The notes under the pieces were generated by a model. The model was not told the origin of the DNA. It saw only the letters and a list, made by a program, of their open reading frames with translations, and searched no databases. Made by a program: the position numbers and the translations under genes. 64,000 nucleotides of DNA. Source: Anderseniella sp. (GTDB lineage: Bacteria > Pseudomonadota > Alphaproteobacteria > Rhizobiales > Aestuariivirgaceae). The stretch spans positions 1 to 64,000 of the forward strand of contig JANQOK010000008.1 of NCBI GenBank assembly GCA_028289645.1. Direction: 5' to 3'. Shown one piece after another: positions 52,162 to 59,829 of this stretch (its first letter is position 1; every line of letters begins with the position of its first letter).

Positions 52162-53010
52162 CTAAAGGACCAGCTTTTTCTCCGACGGTTCGAGGTTGTC
52201 GTAACTCCACAGCTGTTTGCCCGCGACGATCTTGGTGAAATGATCCACGCCCTTATCCGGCATCATTTCGTACTGGGTCAGCTTGCGGGTCAGCCAGGCC
52301 TTATCGAGATCGGTAAGCTCGGCAGGAACAGCATCAACGCCCAGGTCCTGGATTTCGCCACCGACAAAGATGGTGCCGTCATACATGCTGTCACCGAGGT
52401 TCTTGCCGGCATTGCCGCACACGACCATGCGGCCGCGCTGCATCATGAAGCCGGAAAATGCGCCGGTATCACCACCGACCAGAATGGTGCCGCCCTTCTG
52501 ATCAATACCGGTGCGCGACCCGACCGAGCCCTTGCACACAAGATCGCCGCCGCGAATGGCGGCGCCAAACGTCGAGCCGGCGTTTTTCTCGACAACACAG
52601 ACGCCGGCCATCATGTTTTCGGCAAAAGACCAACCGACACGCCCGGAAATCCGCACGGTCGGGCCATCAAGCAGGCCGCAGCCGAAGTAGCCCAGCGACC
52701 CGTTCACGATGAAGTTCATCCGGTGAAGGATGCCGACAATGATCGAATGCTTCGCGCCGGGATTTTCCAGCACGATGGTGCCGTGGCCGGATTTAATGAG
52801 ATCGCGGATCTCGCAGTTGATCTCGGTTGCATCCTTGTCCTCGCAATCAACCGAGGCACGTTTGTTGAAGTCCACGTCCGGTGCAAATGCATAAGCATAG
52901 CCACCTTCGTTCTCGAGCGAGAACATGGTCTTGATGTCACGGCCTTTCAGCGGCTCGACATGGAGGCCCATCTCTTCGCCGGCGTGGCCCGTCGTATCTA
53001 CGCCTGCCAT
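52162..53010 (-). CDS. GXGXG beta-helix protein of cluster B
   Basis: 282 residues. A ~70-residue N-terminal region (GEEMGLHVEPLKGRDIKTMF, YAYAFAPDVDFNKRASVD) precedes the beta-helix (GYFGCGLLDGPTVRISGRVGWSFAENMMAGVCVVEKNAGSTFGAA, KGSVGSRTGIDQKGGTILVGGDTGAFSGFMMQRGRMVVCGNAGKNLGDSMYDG). The cluster A counterpart is 227 residues, so the extra part is specific to B. GAGGAGGT lies inside the end of the amidotransferase gene, and the genes overlap by 13 bases, so translation is coupled. Confidence 0.87.
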   Translation of the reverse strand: MAGVDTTGHAGEEMGLHVEPLKGRDIKTMFSLENEGGYAYAFAPDVDFNKRASVDCEDKDATEINCEIRDLIKSGHGTIVLENPGAKHSIIVGILHRMNFIVNGSLGYFGCGLLDGPTVRISGRVGWSFAENMMAGVCVVEKNAGSTFGAAIRGGDLVCKGSVGSRTGIDQKGGTILVGGDTGAFSGFMMQRGRMVVCGNAGKNLGDSMYDGTIFVGGEIQDLGVDAVPAELTDLDKAWLTRKLTQYEMMPDKGVDHFTKIVAGKQLWSYDNLEPSEKKLVL

Positions 53011-53933
53011 ACTCTTACCTCCTCGTCGTAAGGGTCCCAGGTATCAATTTCATGGGGAACAATTGCTCGGATCGCGACTTCCTCCGACGCCAGCGCAACC
53101 ATGTCGTCGGTTTCGTAGAGCACCATCGGTTTGGCGGCCATGGTATCCTTGGCCATGCCAAGCTGGTCCTTGGTGGTCACCAGATAGGTGAATACGCCGT
53201 CAATCTCCTCGATGGACTTTTTCAGGGTTTCCTCAAGGGTCATGCCTTTTTCCAGGCTGGTGGCCACATAAACCGCCAACAGTTCGGAATCACAGTTGGA
53301 GACAAAACGCTGACCTTCACGCTCCAATTGCCGGCGCATCAGCCAGTAGTTGGTGATCTGGCCGTTATGCACCACGGCAATATCGCTGTAAGGGTAGGCC
53401 CAGTATGGATGCGCCGAGCGGATGTCGACATCGGACTCGGTGGCCATGCGGGTGTGCCCGATCCCATGGGTGCCGGTGAAATCGCCCAGCCCGTAGGCGT
53501 CGGAAACCACGCCTGCATCGCCCAGGTCCTTGATCAGCTCGAGCGCCGACCCGATGGACAGGATTTCTGCCCCCTCGATGTCCTCGATATGATCGGACAG
53601 CTTCTTCATGTCGCCGTCATACTGAATCTCGTAACGGTAAGCGTACTCGGTTGCTTCTTCCAGTTCCTTGACCTTCACCCCGAGCGCCTTCAGGGTTTCG
53701 TCAACGGCGTCCTTGCGGCGCTTGATCTCCTCATGGATCTTCAGCGCGCCGTCCAGGTCTTCCTGCTCGGCAACCTTGAAGCGCAACACGAATGTATTTT
53801 CCTCAGGTTCGCCGTAAATCGCGAACCCGGTTGAATCCGGCCCCCGGTGTTTCAGGGCCTGCAGCATGCTGGTCATTTCCTGACCGACATTGCTGGAGCC
53901 CTTCCGGTGTATCAGCCCTGCAATTCCGCACAT
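52998..53933 (-). CDS. Class II glutamine amidotransferase subunit of cluster B
   Basis: About 311 residues starting MCGIAGLI, with the N-terminal Cys nucleophile. Amidotransferase elements are KHRGPDSTGFAIYG, GHTRMATESDVDIRSAHPYW and VVHNGQITNYWLMRRQL. A charged helical insertion (IHEEIKRRKDAVDETLKALGVKVKELEEATEYAYR) is longer than in the cluster A protein. AGGAGAAA precedes the ATG at 53933; the frame upstream to 53990 runs into a hairpin. It probably feeds ammonia or an amine to the FMN subunit. Confidence 0.88.
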   Translation of the reverse strand: MCGIAGLIHRKGSSNVGQEMTSMLQALKHRGPDSTGFAIYGEPEENTFVLRFKVAEQEDLDGALKIHEEIKRRKDAVDETLKALGVKVKELEEATEYAYRYEIQYDGDMKKLSDHIEDIEGAEILSIGSALELIKDLGDAGVVSDAYGLGDFTGTHGIGHTRMATESDVDIRSAHPYWAYPYSDIAVVHNGQITNYWLMRRQLEREGQRFVSNCDSELLAVYVATSLEKGMTLEETLKKSIEEIDGVFTYLVTTKDQLGMAKDTMAAKPMVLYETDDMVALASEEVAIRAIVPHEIDTWDPYDEEVRVWQA

Positions 53934-53961
53934 GGGCACATTTCTCCTGTTAAGTGGTTCG

Positions 53962-53983
53962 CCGGCGGGCCGTTGCCCGCCGG
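53962..53983 (-). other. Intercistronic hairpin between GS and amidotransferase genes
   Basis: CCGGCGGGC (53962-53970) and GCCCGCCGG (53975-53983) pair perfectly over 9 bp with a 4-base CGTT loop. There is no U-run, so it is more likely an mRNA-stabilising or processing element than a terminator. It lies in the 76-base gap after the ligase stop. Confidence 0.6.
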
Positions 53984-54009
53984 AATTCAATCGTCGAAAA
54001 GGCCGCTGG

Positions 54010-55488
54010 TTACGGCAGGCATTCCATGTAGGTCTCTTTGTCCCAATCGGTCACGGAAGACATGAAGCGTCCCCACTCATCCGATTTGTACTCGTGGTAA
54101 AGCCGGTACATTTCGCCGGGCAGACCACGCTGGACAACCTCATCAGCCTCAAGCGCCTCGAGCGCTTCGCCGAGTGACATCGGCAGTTTCTTAACATCCT
54201 TGCCGGCCTTGATGGCCTCATAGATGTTTCTCTCCTCCGGCTCGCCGGGATCGAGCTTGTTCTCGATACCGTCATCTGCCGCCGCCAGAATGCACGATCC
54301 CATGAGATACGGGTTCACCATGGAATCCACAGAGCGGTATTCAAACCGGCCCGGCGCCGACACGCGCAAGCCTGTCGTACGGTTCTGGAATCCCCAGTCG
54401 GCAAACACCGGTGCCCAGAAACCGGTATCCCACAAGCGCCGATACGAGTTCACAGTGGACGATCCGATCGCAGTCAGCGCCCGCAGGTGATGCACGATGC
54501 CGCCGATGGCCTCCAGACCCGCCTTTTGCGGCATCTGCGGGTCATCTCCGTCGGGCATGAAGGTGTTTTCACCGCCCTTCACGTACATGTAATTGTCCTT
54601 CATGCCCGGCAGCGCCTTGGGGTCATTGCCGGTGCGACAGAACTCGTCCTCACCACCGCGCCACAGTGACATGTTGTGATGACAGCCGGATGCTGACACA
54701 CCTTCGAACGGCTTACTCATGAAGCAGGCGAAAATGCCAAATTCACGGGCAACCTGGGCGCAAATCTGCCGATAGGTAGTCAGCCGGTCCGCATTGCGCA
54801 GCACGTCGTCGAACATCCAGTTCAACTCCAGCTGTCCCGGCGCATCCTCATGATCACCCTGGATCATGTCGAGGCCCATGGCACGGGCGTATTCCATCAC
54901 CTTCATGTAAACCGGACGCAGGCTCTCGAACTGGTCGATGTGGTAGCAGTATGGCTTGGAGAACCCCTCCTCCGGCTTGCCGTCCTCGTTGAACTTGAGC
55001 CACATCATTTCCGGCTCGGTGCCCATGCGCAGGCTGAGACCGTTGTGCTTTTTCTTGAAGTCGTCATGCAGGCGGCGCAGGTTGCCACGGCAGTCTGCTG
55101 TCAGATATCCGCCAGGATCCACTTTTTCCTCGCGGTTGCGGAACAGTGTGCAGAAAAACCGGCCCACACGCTTGTCCCAGGGCAGTTGCATGAAAGTTTC
55201 CGGCTCCGGAATGCCGACCAGTTCGGCCGCTTCAGGACCATAACCGAGATAGTCGCCGGCCCGGTTCGTAAACAGGTTCATGGTGGCGCCGTAGACGAGC
55301 TGGAAACCCTTTTTGGCAACAGATTCCCAGTGATCGGCTGGTATGCCCTTGCCCATCACCTTGCCAGTAACGGATACGAACTGAAGGTAGAGATACTCGA
55401 TCCCCAGCTCGTCGATCATTTTCCGGACTTCCTTGACCTTTTCGGCCCTGCCCGGCGCATCTACAAAATTTTCAATATCCATTGCCAT
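54010..55488 (-). CDS. Glutamine-synthetase-family ligase of cluster B
   Basis: 492 residues with GS catalytic motifs: GTEPEMMWLKF, GDHEDAPGQLELNWMFDD, SASGCHHNMSLW, SAPGRFEYRSVDSMVNPYL. It is 57 residues longer than the cluster A enzyme and differs in the ligand-facing strand (HHNMS against HAHIS). It probably joins glutamate to an amine with ATP; the amine may be ammonia, methylamine, a polyamine or an amino alcohol. GGGAGAAA precedes the ATG. It is the first gene of cluster B and divergent from the GntR gene. Confidence 0.88.
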   Translation of the reverse strand: MAMDIENFVDAPGRAEKVKEVRKMIDELGIEYLYLQFVSVTGKVMGKGIPADHWESVAKKGFQLVYGATMNLFTNRAGDYLGYGPEAAELVGIPEPETFMQLPWDKRVGRFFCTLFRNREEKVDPGGYLTADCRGNLRRLHDDFKKKHNGLSLRMGTEPEMMWLKFNEDGKPEEGFSKPYCYHIDQFESLRPVYMKVMEYARAMGLDMIQGDHEDAPGQLELNWMFDDVLRNADRLTTYRQICAQVAREFGIFACFMSKPFEGVSASGCHHNMSLWRGGEDEFCRTGNDPKALPGMKDNYMYVKGGENTFMPDGDDPQMPQKAGLEAIGGIVHHLRALTAIGSSTVNSYRRLWDTGFWAPVFADWGFQNRTTGLRVSAPGRFEYRSVDSMVNPYLMGSCILAAADDGIENKLDPGEPEERNIYEAIKAGKDVKKLPMSLGEALEALEADEVVQRGLPGEMYRLYHEYKSDEWGRFMSSVTDWDKETYMECLP

Positions 55489-55521
55489 TGCACGGTTTCT
55501 CCCTGCTTACGCACCAAATTG

Positions 55522-55549
55522 ACCAATAGCATACCAATGCTATACCAAT
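55522..55549. promoter_or_regulatory. Three ACCAAT repeats at 11-bp steps before cluster B
   Basis: ACCAAT occurs at 55522, 55533 and 55544, one helical turn apart, and an ATAGCAT-ACCA-ATGCTAT palindrome (55526-55543) overlaps them. The site lies 34 bases before the ligase start. On the minus strand it reads ATTGGTATAGCATTGGT over 55549-55533, and a 16/17 copy is upstream of the amidase gene. It is the best operator candidate for the adjacent GntR protein. The rest of the 331-base gap (55489-55819) shows no other clear site. Confidence 0.6.
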
Positions 55550-55819
55550 TTTGACAACCTACAAAATGAACCATACCGGTTTTTTGGACGAAAACTCCCT
55601 GCAACGCTCACTGTCAGTTAGACCGTGATGACATCAGAACGGTTGCCAAAACCGCTCCATGTGTGCGTATTCTGGTGCCATGGTGCAATTAATCGAGGCA
55701 TGAAACTGATTCAAAGATGACCAGCAACAAATTGATATACATGGCAAATCATAGCTGCTGTTCCTATATACAGTGCAACTGAGGCAGCGGCTGACCATTA
55801 TTACCGCAAGGCAAAACGA

Positions 55820-56521
55820 ATGATTTCGATCGAACAAAAGAGCGCCCGGGGAGCCCGATCCATTACATCGGAACTGCGCAAGGCGATTGAGACCGGCAGG
55901 TATCATGACGGGGACCAATTGCCGCCTGAACGAGACCTTTCCGACACCTACTCGGCTTCCCGCAATACGATCAGGAAGGCTCTGGACAACCTTGAAGAGG
56001 CCGGCCTGGTGGTCCGGAAAGTCGGCAGCGGCACTTTTGTCAGCTATGCCGGCCCGACGGACCTTGAAACCGAGAACGTCGTTGAGCAGATCAGCCCGCT
56101 GCAGCTGATCGACGCGCGGATCGGTTTCGAACGGCAGATGACGCGCCTGGCTGTGGTTCACGCCACCGGACGGGATATCGAAAAAATGCAGGCCCTGCTC
56201 ATCCAGTTGGAGGCAACCGAGCACGACCGCAATGCTTTCACGAAACTGGATTCAGAGTTCCACCACCAATTGGCGAAAGCATCCGGCAATCTGTTGATTG
56301 TGAAGCTGTACCACCAGATCAACGAAGTACGCACTCACTCCCAGTGGAGAAAGGCGCGTGAACTGGTGCTCAGCCCCGACAAGATTCGCCAGTACAACAA
56401 GTTCCACAGGGGCATACTGGACGGGTTGATAAACCGTGACACCAAAGCCGCGATCGATGCACTCAACGCCCACATGGAACTGGCCCACCTCGATCTCGTT
56501 GGCACCGCCGACGACGATTGA
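55820..56521 (+). CDS. GntR-family regulator of FadR subfamily
   Basis: 233 residues: an N-terminal winged HTH (SITSELRKAIETGRYHDGDQLPPERDLSDTYSASRNTIRKALDNLEEAGLVVRKVGSGTFV) and an FCD-type all-helical ligand domain (LIDARIGFERQMTRLAVVHATGRDI, DSEFHHQLAKASGNLLIVKLY, HRGILDGLINRDTKAAIDALNAHMELA) with the His/Asp metal residues typical of the group. It is divergent from cluster B and probably controls it, the amidase gene and possibly tmoX. AAGG lies about 9 bases before the ATG. Confidence 0.92.
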   Translation: MISIEQKSARGARSITSELRKAIETGRYHDGDQLPPERDLSDTYSASRNTIRKALDNLEEAGLVVRKVGSGTFVSYAGPTDLETENVVEQISPLQLIDARIGFERQMTRLAVVHATGRDIEKMQALLIQLEATEHDRNAFTKLDSEFHHQLAKASGNLLIVKLYHQINEVRTHSQWRKARELVLSPDKIRQYNKFHRGILDGLINRDTKAAIDALNAHMELAHLDLVGTADDD

Positions 56522-56536
56522 GCTGCTCCCCGACGA

Positions 56537-57400
56537 TCAGCCGGCACCGGCAAGCCGCGGCTTGCGTTCCAGACCCTCTTCATCCAAGTGAATTGGCCGA
56601 TCATGCTCAAGTGCCGGAATTCTGGTCCTGGCGGCTTCAACCCTGGCCATGTCCAGTTCGGCCACAATATACCCTTCACCGTCGCCGGCATCCGCCAACA
56701 CCTCTCCCCACGGGTCGATAATCAGCGAATGCCCGTAGCACTCGCCTCCGCCTGATATTTTCCCATACTGGCACGGCGCAATCACAAAGCACCCGGTTTC
56801 GATAGCCCGGGCACGCTGCAGCACATGCCAGTGGGCCTCACCTGTCACCCTGGTGAATGCGGCTGGGGTTGCCAACACCTGTGCGCCGGCCTTGGCAAGC
56901 TTCCGGTACAGCGATGCAAACCGCAAGTCATAACAGATCGACAGACCGATGGGCGCCCAAGGTGTATCTGCGACGACGGCCTGATCACCCGGTGAAATGG
57001 TCGCCGATTCACGATATGAGCCACCTTCCAGATTCACGTCGAACATGTGAATCTTGTCATAGTGCGCGACGAGATCACCCTCAGGGCTGATCACATAAGA
57101 GCGGTTTGATATGCGGCCATCTGTGTTTTGCACACCGACCGAGCCAAGCAGGAACCAGACACCGAGCCTGCGGGCGGCATCGGCAAACGCAGGCAGCACA
57201 GGATGCTCAGCTTCCGGGTACGCACCGGGCAGAAACAGTCCGCCCCTGGTTTCCAGCCCGGAAAAATACTCCGGTGTCGCGATCAACTGAGCCCCCGCCT
57301 CCGCGGCCGCGGTCGACAACCGCAGGCTTGTCTCGATGTTTTGCTGAACGTCCGGTGTGGCACAGTTCTGCACGCAGGCTGCAGTGAAGGTCTTCGGCAT
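56537..57400 (-). CDS. Carbon-nitrogen hydrolase (Nit/omega-amidase-like)
   Basis: About 287 residues of the nitrilase superfamily. The catalytic triad is visible: Glu in IATPEYFSG, Lys in VAHYDKIHMFDV and Cys in GLSICYDLRFASLY. The EYF-YDKIH-CYDLRF pattern is nearest to the Nit1/Nit2 amidases (deaminated-glutathione amidase, omega-amidase) rather than nitrilases. It may open glutaramate-type amides, a by-product of glutamine chemistry. The start is ATG 57400 with an ATTGGT-repeat motif upstream. It ends 15 bases after the GntR stop on the other strand. Confidence 0.85.
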   Translation of the reverse strand: MPKTFTAACVQNCATPDVQQNIETSLRLSTAAAEAGAQLIATPEYFSGLETRGGLFLPGAYPEAEHPVLPAFADAARRLGVWFLLGSVGVQNTDGRISNRSYVISPEGDLVAHYDKIHMFDVNLEGGSYRESATISPGDQAVVADTPWAPIGLSICYDLRFASLYRKLAKAGAQVLATPAAFTRVTGEAHWHVLQRARAIETGCFVIAPCQYGKISGGGECYGHSLIIDPWGEVLADAGDGEGYIVAELDMARVEAARTRIPALEHDRPIHLDEEGLERKPRLAGAG

Positions 57401-57426
57401 GTCATTTTCCAATCACGTTGCTTGCA

Positions 57427-57443
57427 ACCAATTCTATACCAAT
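57427..57443. promoter_or_regulatory. Shared ATTGGTATAGnATTGGT motif before the amidase gene
   Basis: ACCAAT at 57427 and 57438 are 11 bases apart. The minus strand reads ATTGGTATAGAATTGGT, matching the site before cluster B (55549-55533) in 16 of 17 bases. It lies 27 bases before the amidase start. The rest of the 317-base gap to tmoX contains CCAA-AA-TTGG near 57554-57563 and no other clear element. Confidence 0.6.
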
Positions 57444-57717
57444 CCATAGGAGTTCAAAAGAGAGTTGCTGGCGCGACCAGACTTTTGCCGGAAATCTGCA
57501 CGAAGATCATGACACCAGGGACACCTGACATCGCCCACCAACTCAACCAATCTCCAAAATTGGCTCATAATCGGTTCTATTTTGGGTTGATTTGGTTGAT
57601 GATTCAGCCAATAGTGCAGATGATGTCGCCGCCGAGACAGGTGGAACGAGCGTCCAAAAAGACACAATCAGCACTAAAACGCCCGCCAAGGGCCCAACAA
57701 ATCCGGGAGGAACGACG

Positions 57718-58671
57718 ATGAAGATGACAAAACTGCTGGCCACTTCGGCCATTGTTGCCGCCAGTCTGGCGTTCACACTACCAGCCTATGCAGAAGCAGA
57801 GTCCGATGATCCGATCATCATGGTTCAAAACAACTGGACCAGCCAGCTGGTGCTGTCGTTCGTTGTCGGCAAGACACTGGAAGGCATGGGCTACACCGTC
57901 GAATACGCTCCGTCGGACTCGCAGTTGCAGTTCAAAGCCATTGCCGATGGCGACATGCATTTCCAGGTCGAAGCCTGGGAAGGTTCGATGAAGGAAGCCT
58001 TCGAGAAGGCGGTTGCAGAAGATGGCATGGTCGACGCCGGCACACATACAGCCGAGACCCGGGAAGAATGGTGGATCCCCGACTATGTCCTGGAGAAGTG
58101 CCCAGAGGCCCAGGACTGGAAGGGCCTGAATGCCTGCGCGGAAATCTTTGCAACCGCGGAGACCAAACCAAAGGGCCGCTTCGTCGGGCCGCCCGCCGAC
58201 TGGGGCAAGAACTACGCCGCCCGCATTGAATCGCTGGAGATGGACTTCAAGGCCATCAATGTCGGACAGGCTGCCACCTTGTGGGCGGAATTGCAGTCAG
58301 CATACGACCGCAAGGAGCCGATTGTGCTGTTCAACTGGACTCCGAATTTCATCGAGTCGAAGTTCAAGGGCCGGTTTGTCGACTTCCCGAAACCTGAAAA
58401 GGGTTGCATGGAAGACAAGGCCTGGGGACCAAACCCGAACGCCACAGGTGACTGCGGCGCGCCACATTCAGGCTGGTTGAAGAAGGCCGCCTGGTCGGGG
58501 CTGGCCGACAAGTATCCGAAGGCCTGGGCCGTAATGCAGAAGGTCGACTTCGACAACGCCCAGATTGCCGCCGCAGCCCTGATGGTTGATGTGGACGGCA
58601 TGTCTCCTGAAGAAGCCGCTGACAAGTGGATTGCCGAAAATGCAGCGGTCGTCGAAGGCTGGAAGAAATAG
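57718..58671 (+). CDS. tmoX: Substrate-binding protein of amine ABC transporter, probable TMAO (TmoX-like)
   Basis: About 317 residues with a Sec signal peptide (TKLLATSAIVAASLAFTLPAYAEA). The OpuAC-type fold has many aromatic residues for a cation cage: QNNWTSQLVLSFVVGKTLE, EAWEGSMKEAFEKA, EEWWIPDYVLEKCPEAQDW, GPPADWGKNYAA, FNWTPNFIESKFKGRFVDFP. It is a paralogue of the protein at 12934-13908. GGGAGG lies upstream of the ATG at 57718; earlier in-frame codons have no such site. The TMAO assignment comes from the order binding protein-ATPase-permease-tmm; betaine is the alternative. Confidence 0.82.
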   Translation: MKMTKLLATSAIVAASLAFTLPAYAEAESDDPIIMVQNNWTSQLVLSFVVGKTLEGMGYTVEYAPSDSQLQFKAIADGDMHFQVEAWEGSMKEAFEKAVAEDGMVDAGTHTAETREEWWIPDYVLEKCPEAQDWKGLNACAEIFATAETKPKGRFVGPPADWGKNYAARIESLEMDFKAINVGQAATLWAELQSAYDRKEPIVLFNWTPNFIESKFKGRFVDFPKPEKGCMEDKAWGPNPNATGDCGAPHSGWLKKAAWSGLADKYPKAWAVMQKVDFDNAQIAAAALMVDVDGMSPEEAADKWIAENAAVVEGWKK

Positions 58672-58700
58672 CGTCACATCCAATGTGAACAAACTTCGAG

Positions 58701-58733
58701 GCCGGGCTGAAGACATCTTTTGCCCGGCTTTTT
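58701..58733 (+). terminator. Terminator-like attenuator after tmoX
   Basis: GCCGGGC (58701-58707), a 14-base loop, GCCCGGC (58722-58728), then TTTTTC. It lies between the binding-protein stop (58671) and the ATPase start (58789). Partial termination here would raise binding-protein output over the membrane genes. The stem is 7 bp and GC-rich. Confidence 0.75.
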
Positions 58734-58788
58734 CATCTGTGCAACGATAAGAAGACGATCCGGCGGGCAAGCTGCTGAAGGGGACAAA

Positions 58789-59829
58789 ATGGGCGTCGAC
58801 GCGCAAATCAAATGCCGGAACATCTGGAAAATCTTCGGCGGTGACCCGGAAGGCTTCATGCAGCGTCATAACGGCAAGCCAACTGCTGACGACCTAGCCG
58901 CGGAGGGCTATATCGGCGCTGTGCGCAATGTCTCGTTTGATGTCCATCAGGGTGAAATCCTGATCATAATGGGTCTGTCGGGCTCCGGAAAATCCACCAT
59001 CATCCGCTGCATCACGAGGTTGAACGACCCGACCGCCGGAGAGGTGGAATATGAAGGGCGCGACCTGCTCAAGGCGACCCCGCAGGAACTGATCGATATC
59101 CGCCGCCACAAGATGGGCATGGTGTTCCAGAGTTTCGGCCTGCTGCCGCATCGCACGGTTCTGTCGAATGTCGCCTTCCCGCTTGAAGTCCAGAACATCG
59201 ATCAGCTGGAGCGCGAAAAGCGCGCCATTGAGATGATTGAGCTTGTCGGGCTGGGCGGCAGGGAGAACTATTTCCCGCGCGAGCTGTCCGGTGGCCAGCA
59301 GCAACGGGTGGGCATTGCCAGATCGCTGGCCGTGGAGCCGGACATCTGGTTTCTTGATGAGCCGTTTTCCGCACTCGATCCCCTTATCCGGGCCGAAATG
59401 CAGGACGAGTTCATTCGCCTTCAGCAAATGCTGAAAAAGACCATTGTGTTCATCACGCACGATTTCGAGGAGGCCACCAAGCTTGCAGACCGCATCGGCA
59501 TCATGAAAGACGGCGAGATGGTGCAGCTGTGCACGCCTGAGGAAATGGTGCTGAATCCAGCAGACGAGTATGTGGCCGAATTCGCCCGCAATGCGCCGCG
59601 GGACCGGATTGTTTCTGCAGCGGCGATCATGGAGAAAACTTCAGCCAAAACACCGCGCAAAGTGTCGGGCGCATCGGTTTCTGCCGGTGCCAAGATCGGT
59701 GAGATTGCGGCGCAGGTCATCAGTTCAGACAAACCAACACCGGTGGCCGATTCAAACGGGCATTTGCTGGGACATGTGGACCGGGACCGCATTACCAGGG
59801 CCCTGTTCGGCAAGGGTGAGATTGTATGA
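58789..59829 (+). CDS. tmoV: ATP-binding subunit of amine ABC transporter, probable TMAO (ProV type)
   Basis: About 346 residues. The core has Walker A GLSGSGKSTI, GMVFQSFGLLPHRTV, LSGGQQQRVGIARSLAVEP, IWFLDEPFSALD and FITHDFEEA. The start NIWKIFGGDPEGFMQRHNGK is the ProV-type N-terminus, and a CBS-like tail (TPVADSNGHLLGHVDRDRITRALFGKG) ends it. ATG at 58789 has AAGGGGAC ahead. The stop overlaps the permease start by four bases. It is a close paralogue of 11753-12841. Confidence 0.85.
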   Translation: MGVDAQIKCRNIWKIFGGDPEGFMQRHNGKPTADDLAAEGYIGAVRNVSFDVHQGEILIIMGLSGSGKSTIIRCITRLNDPTAGEVEYEGRDLLKATPQELIDIRRHKMGMVFQSFGLLPHRTVLSNVAFPLEVQNIDQLEREKRAIEMIELVGLGGRENYFPRELSGGQQQRVGIARSLAVEPDIWFLDEPFSALDPLIRAEMQDEFIRLQQMLKKTIVFITHDFEEATKLADRIGIMKDGEMVQLCTPEEMVLNPADEYVAEFARNAPRDRIVSAAAIMEKTSAKTPRKVSGASVSAGAKIGEIAAQVISSDKPTPVADSNGHLLGHVDRDRITRALFGKGEIV

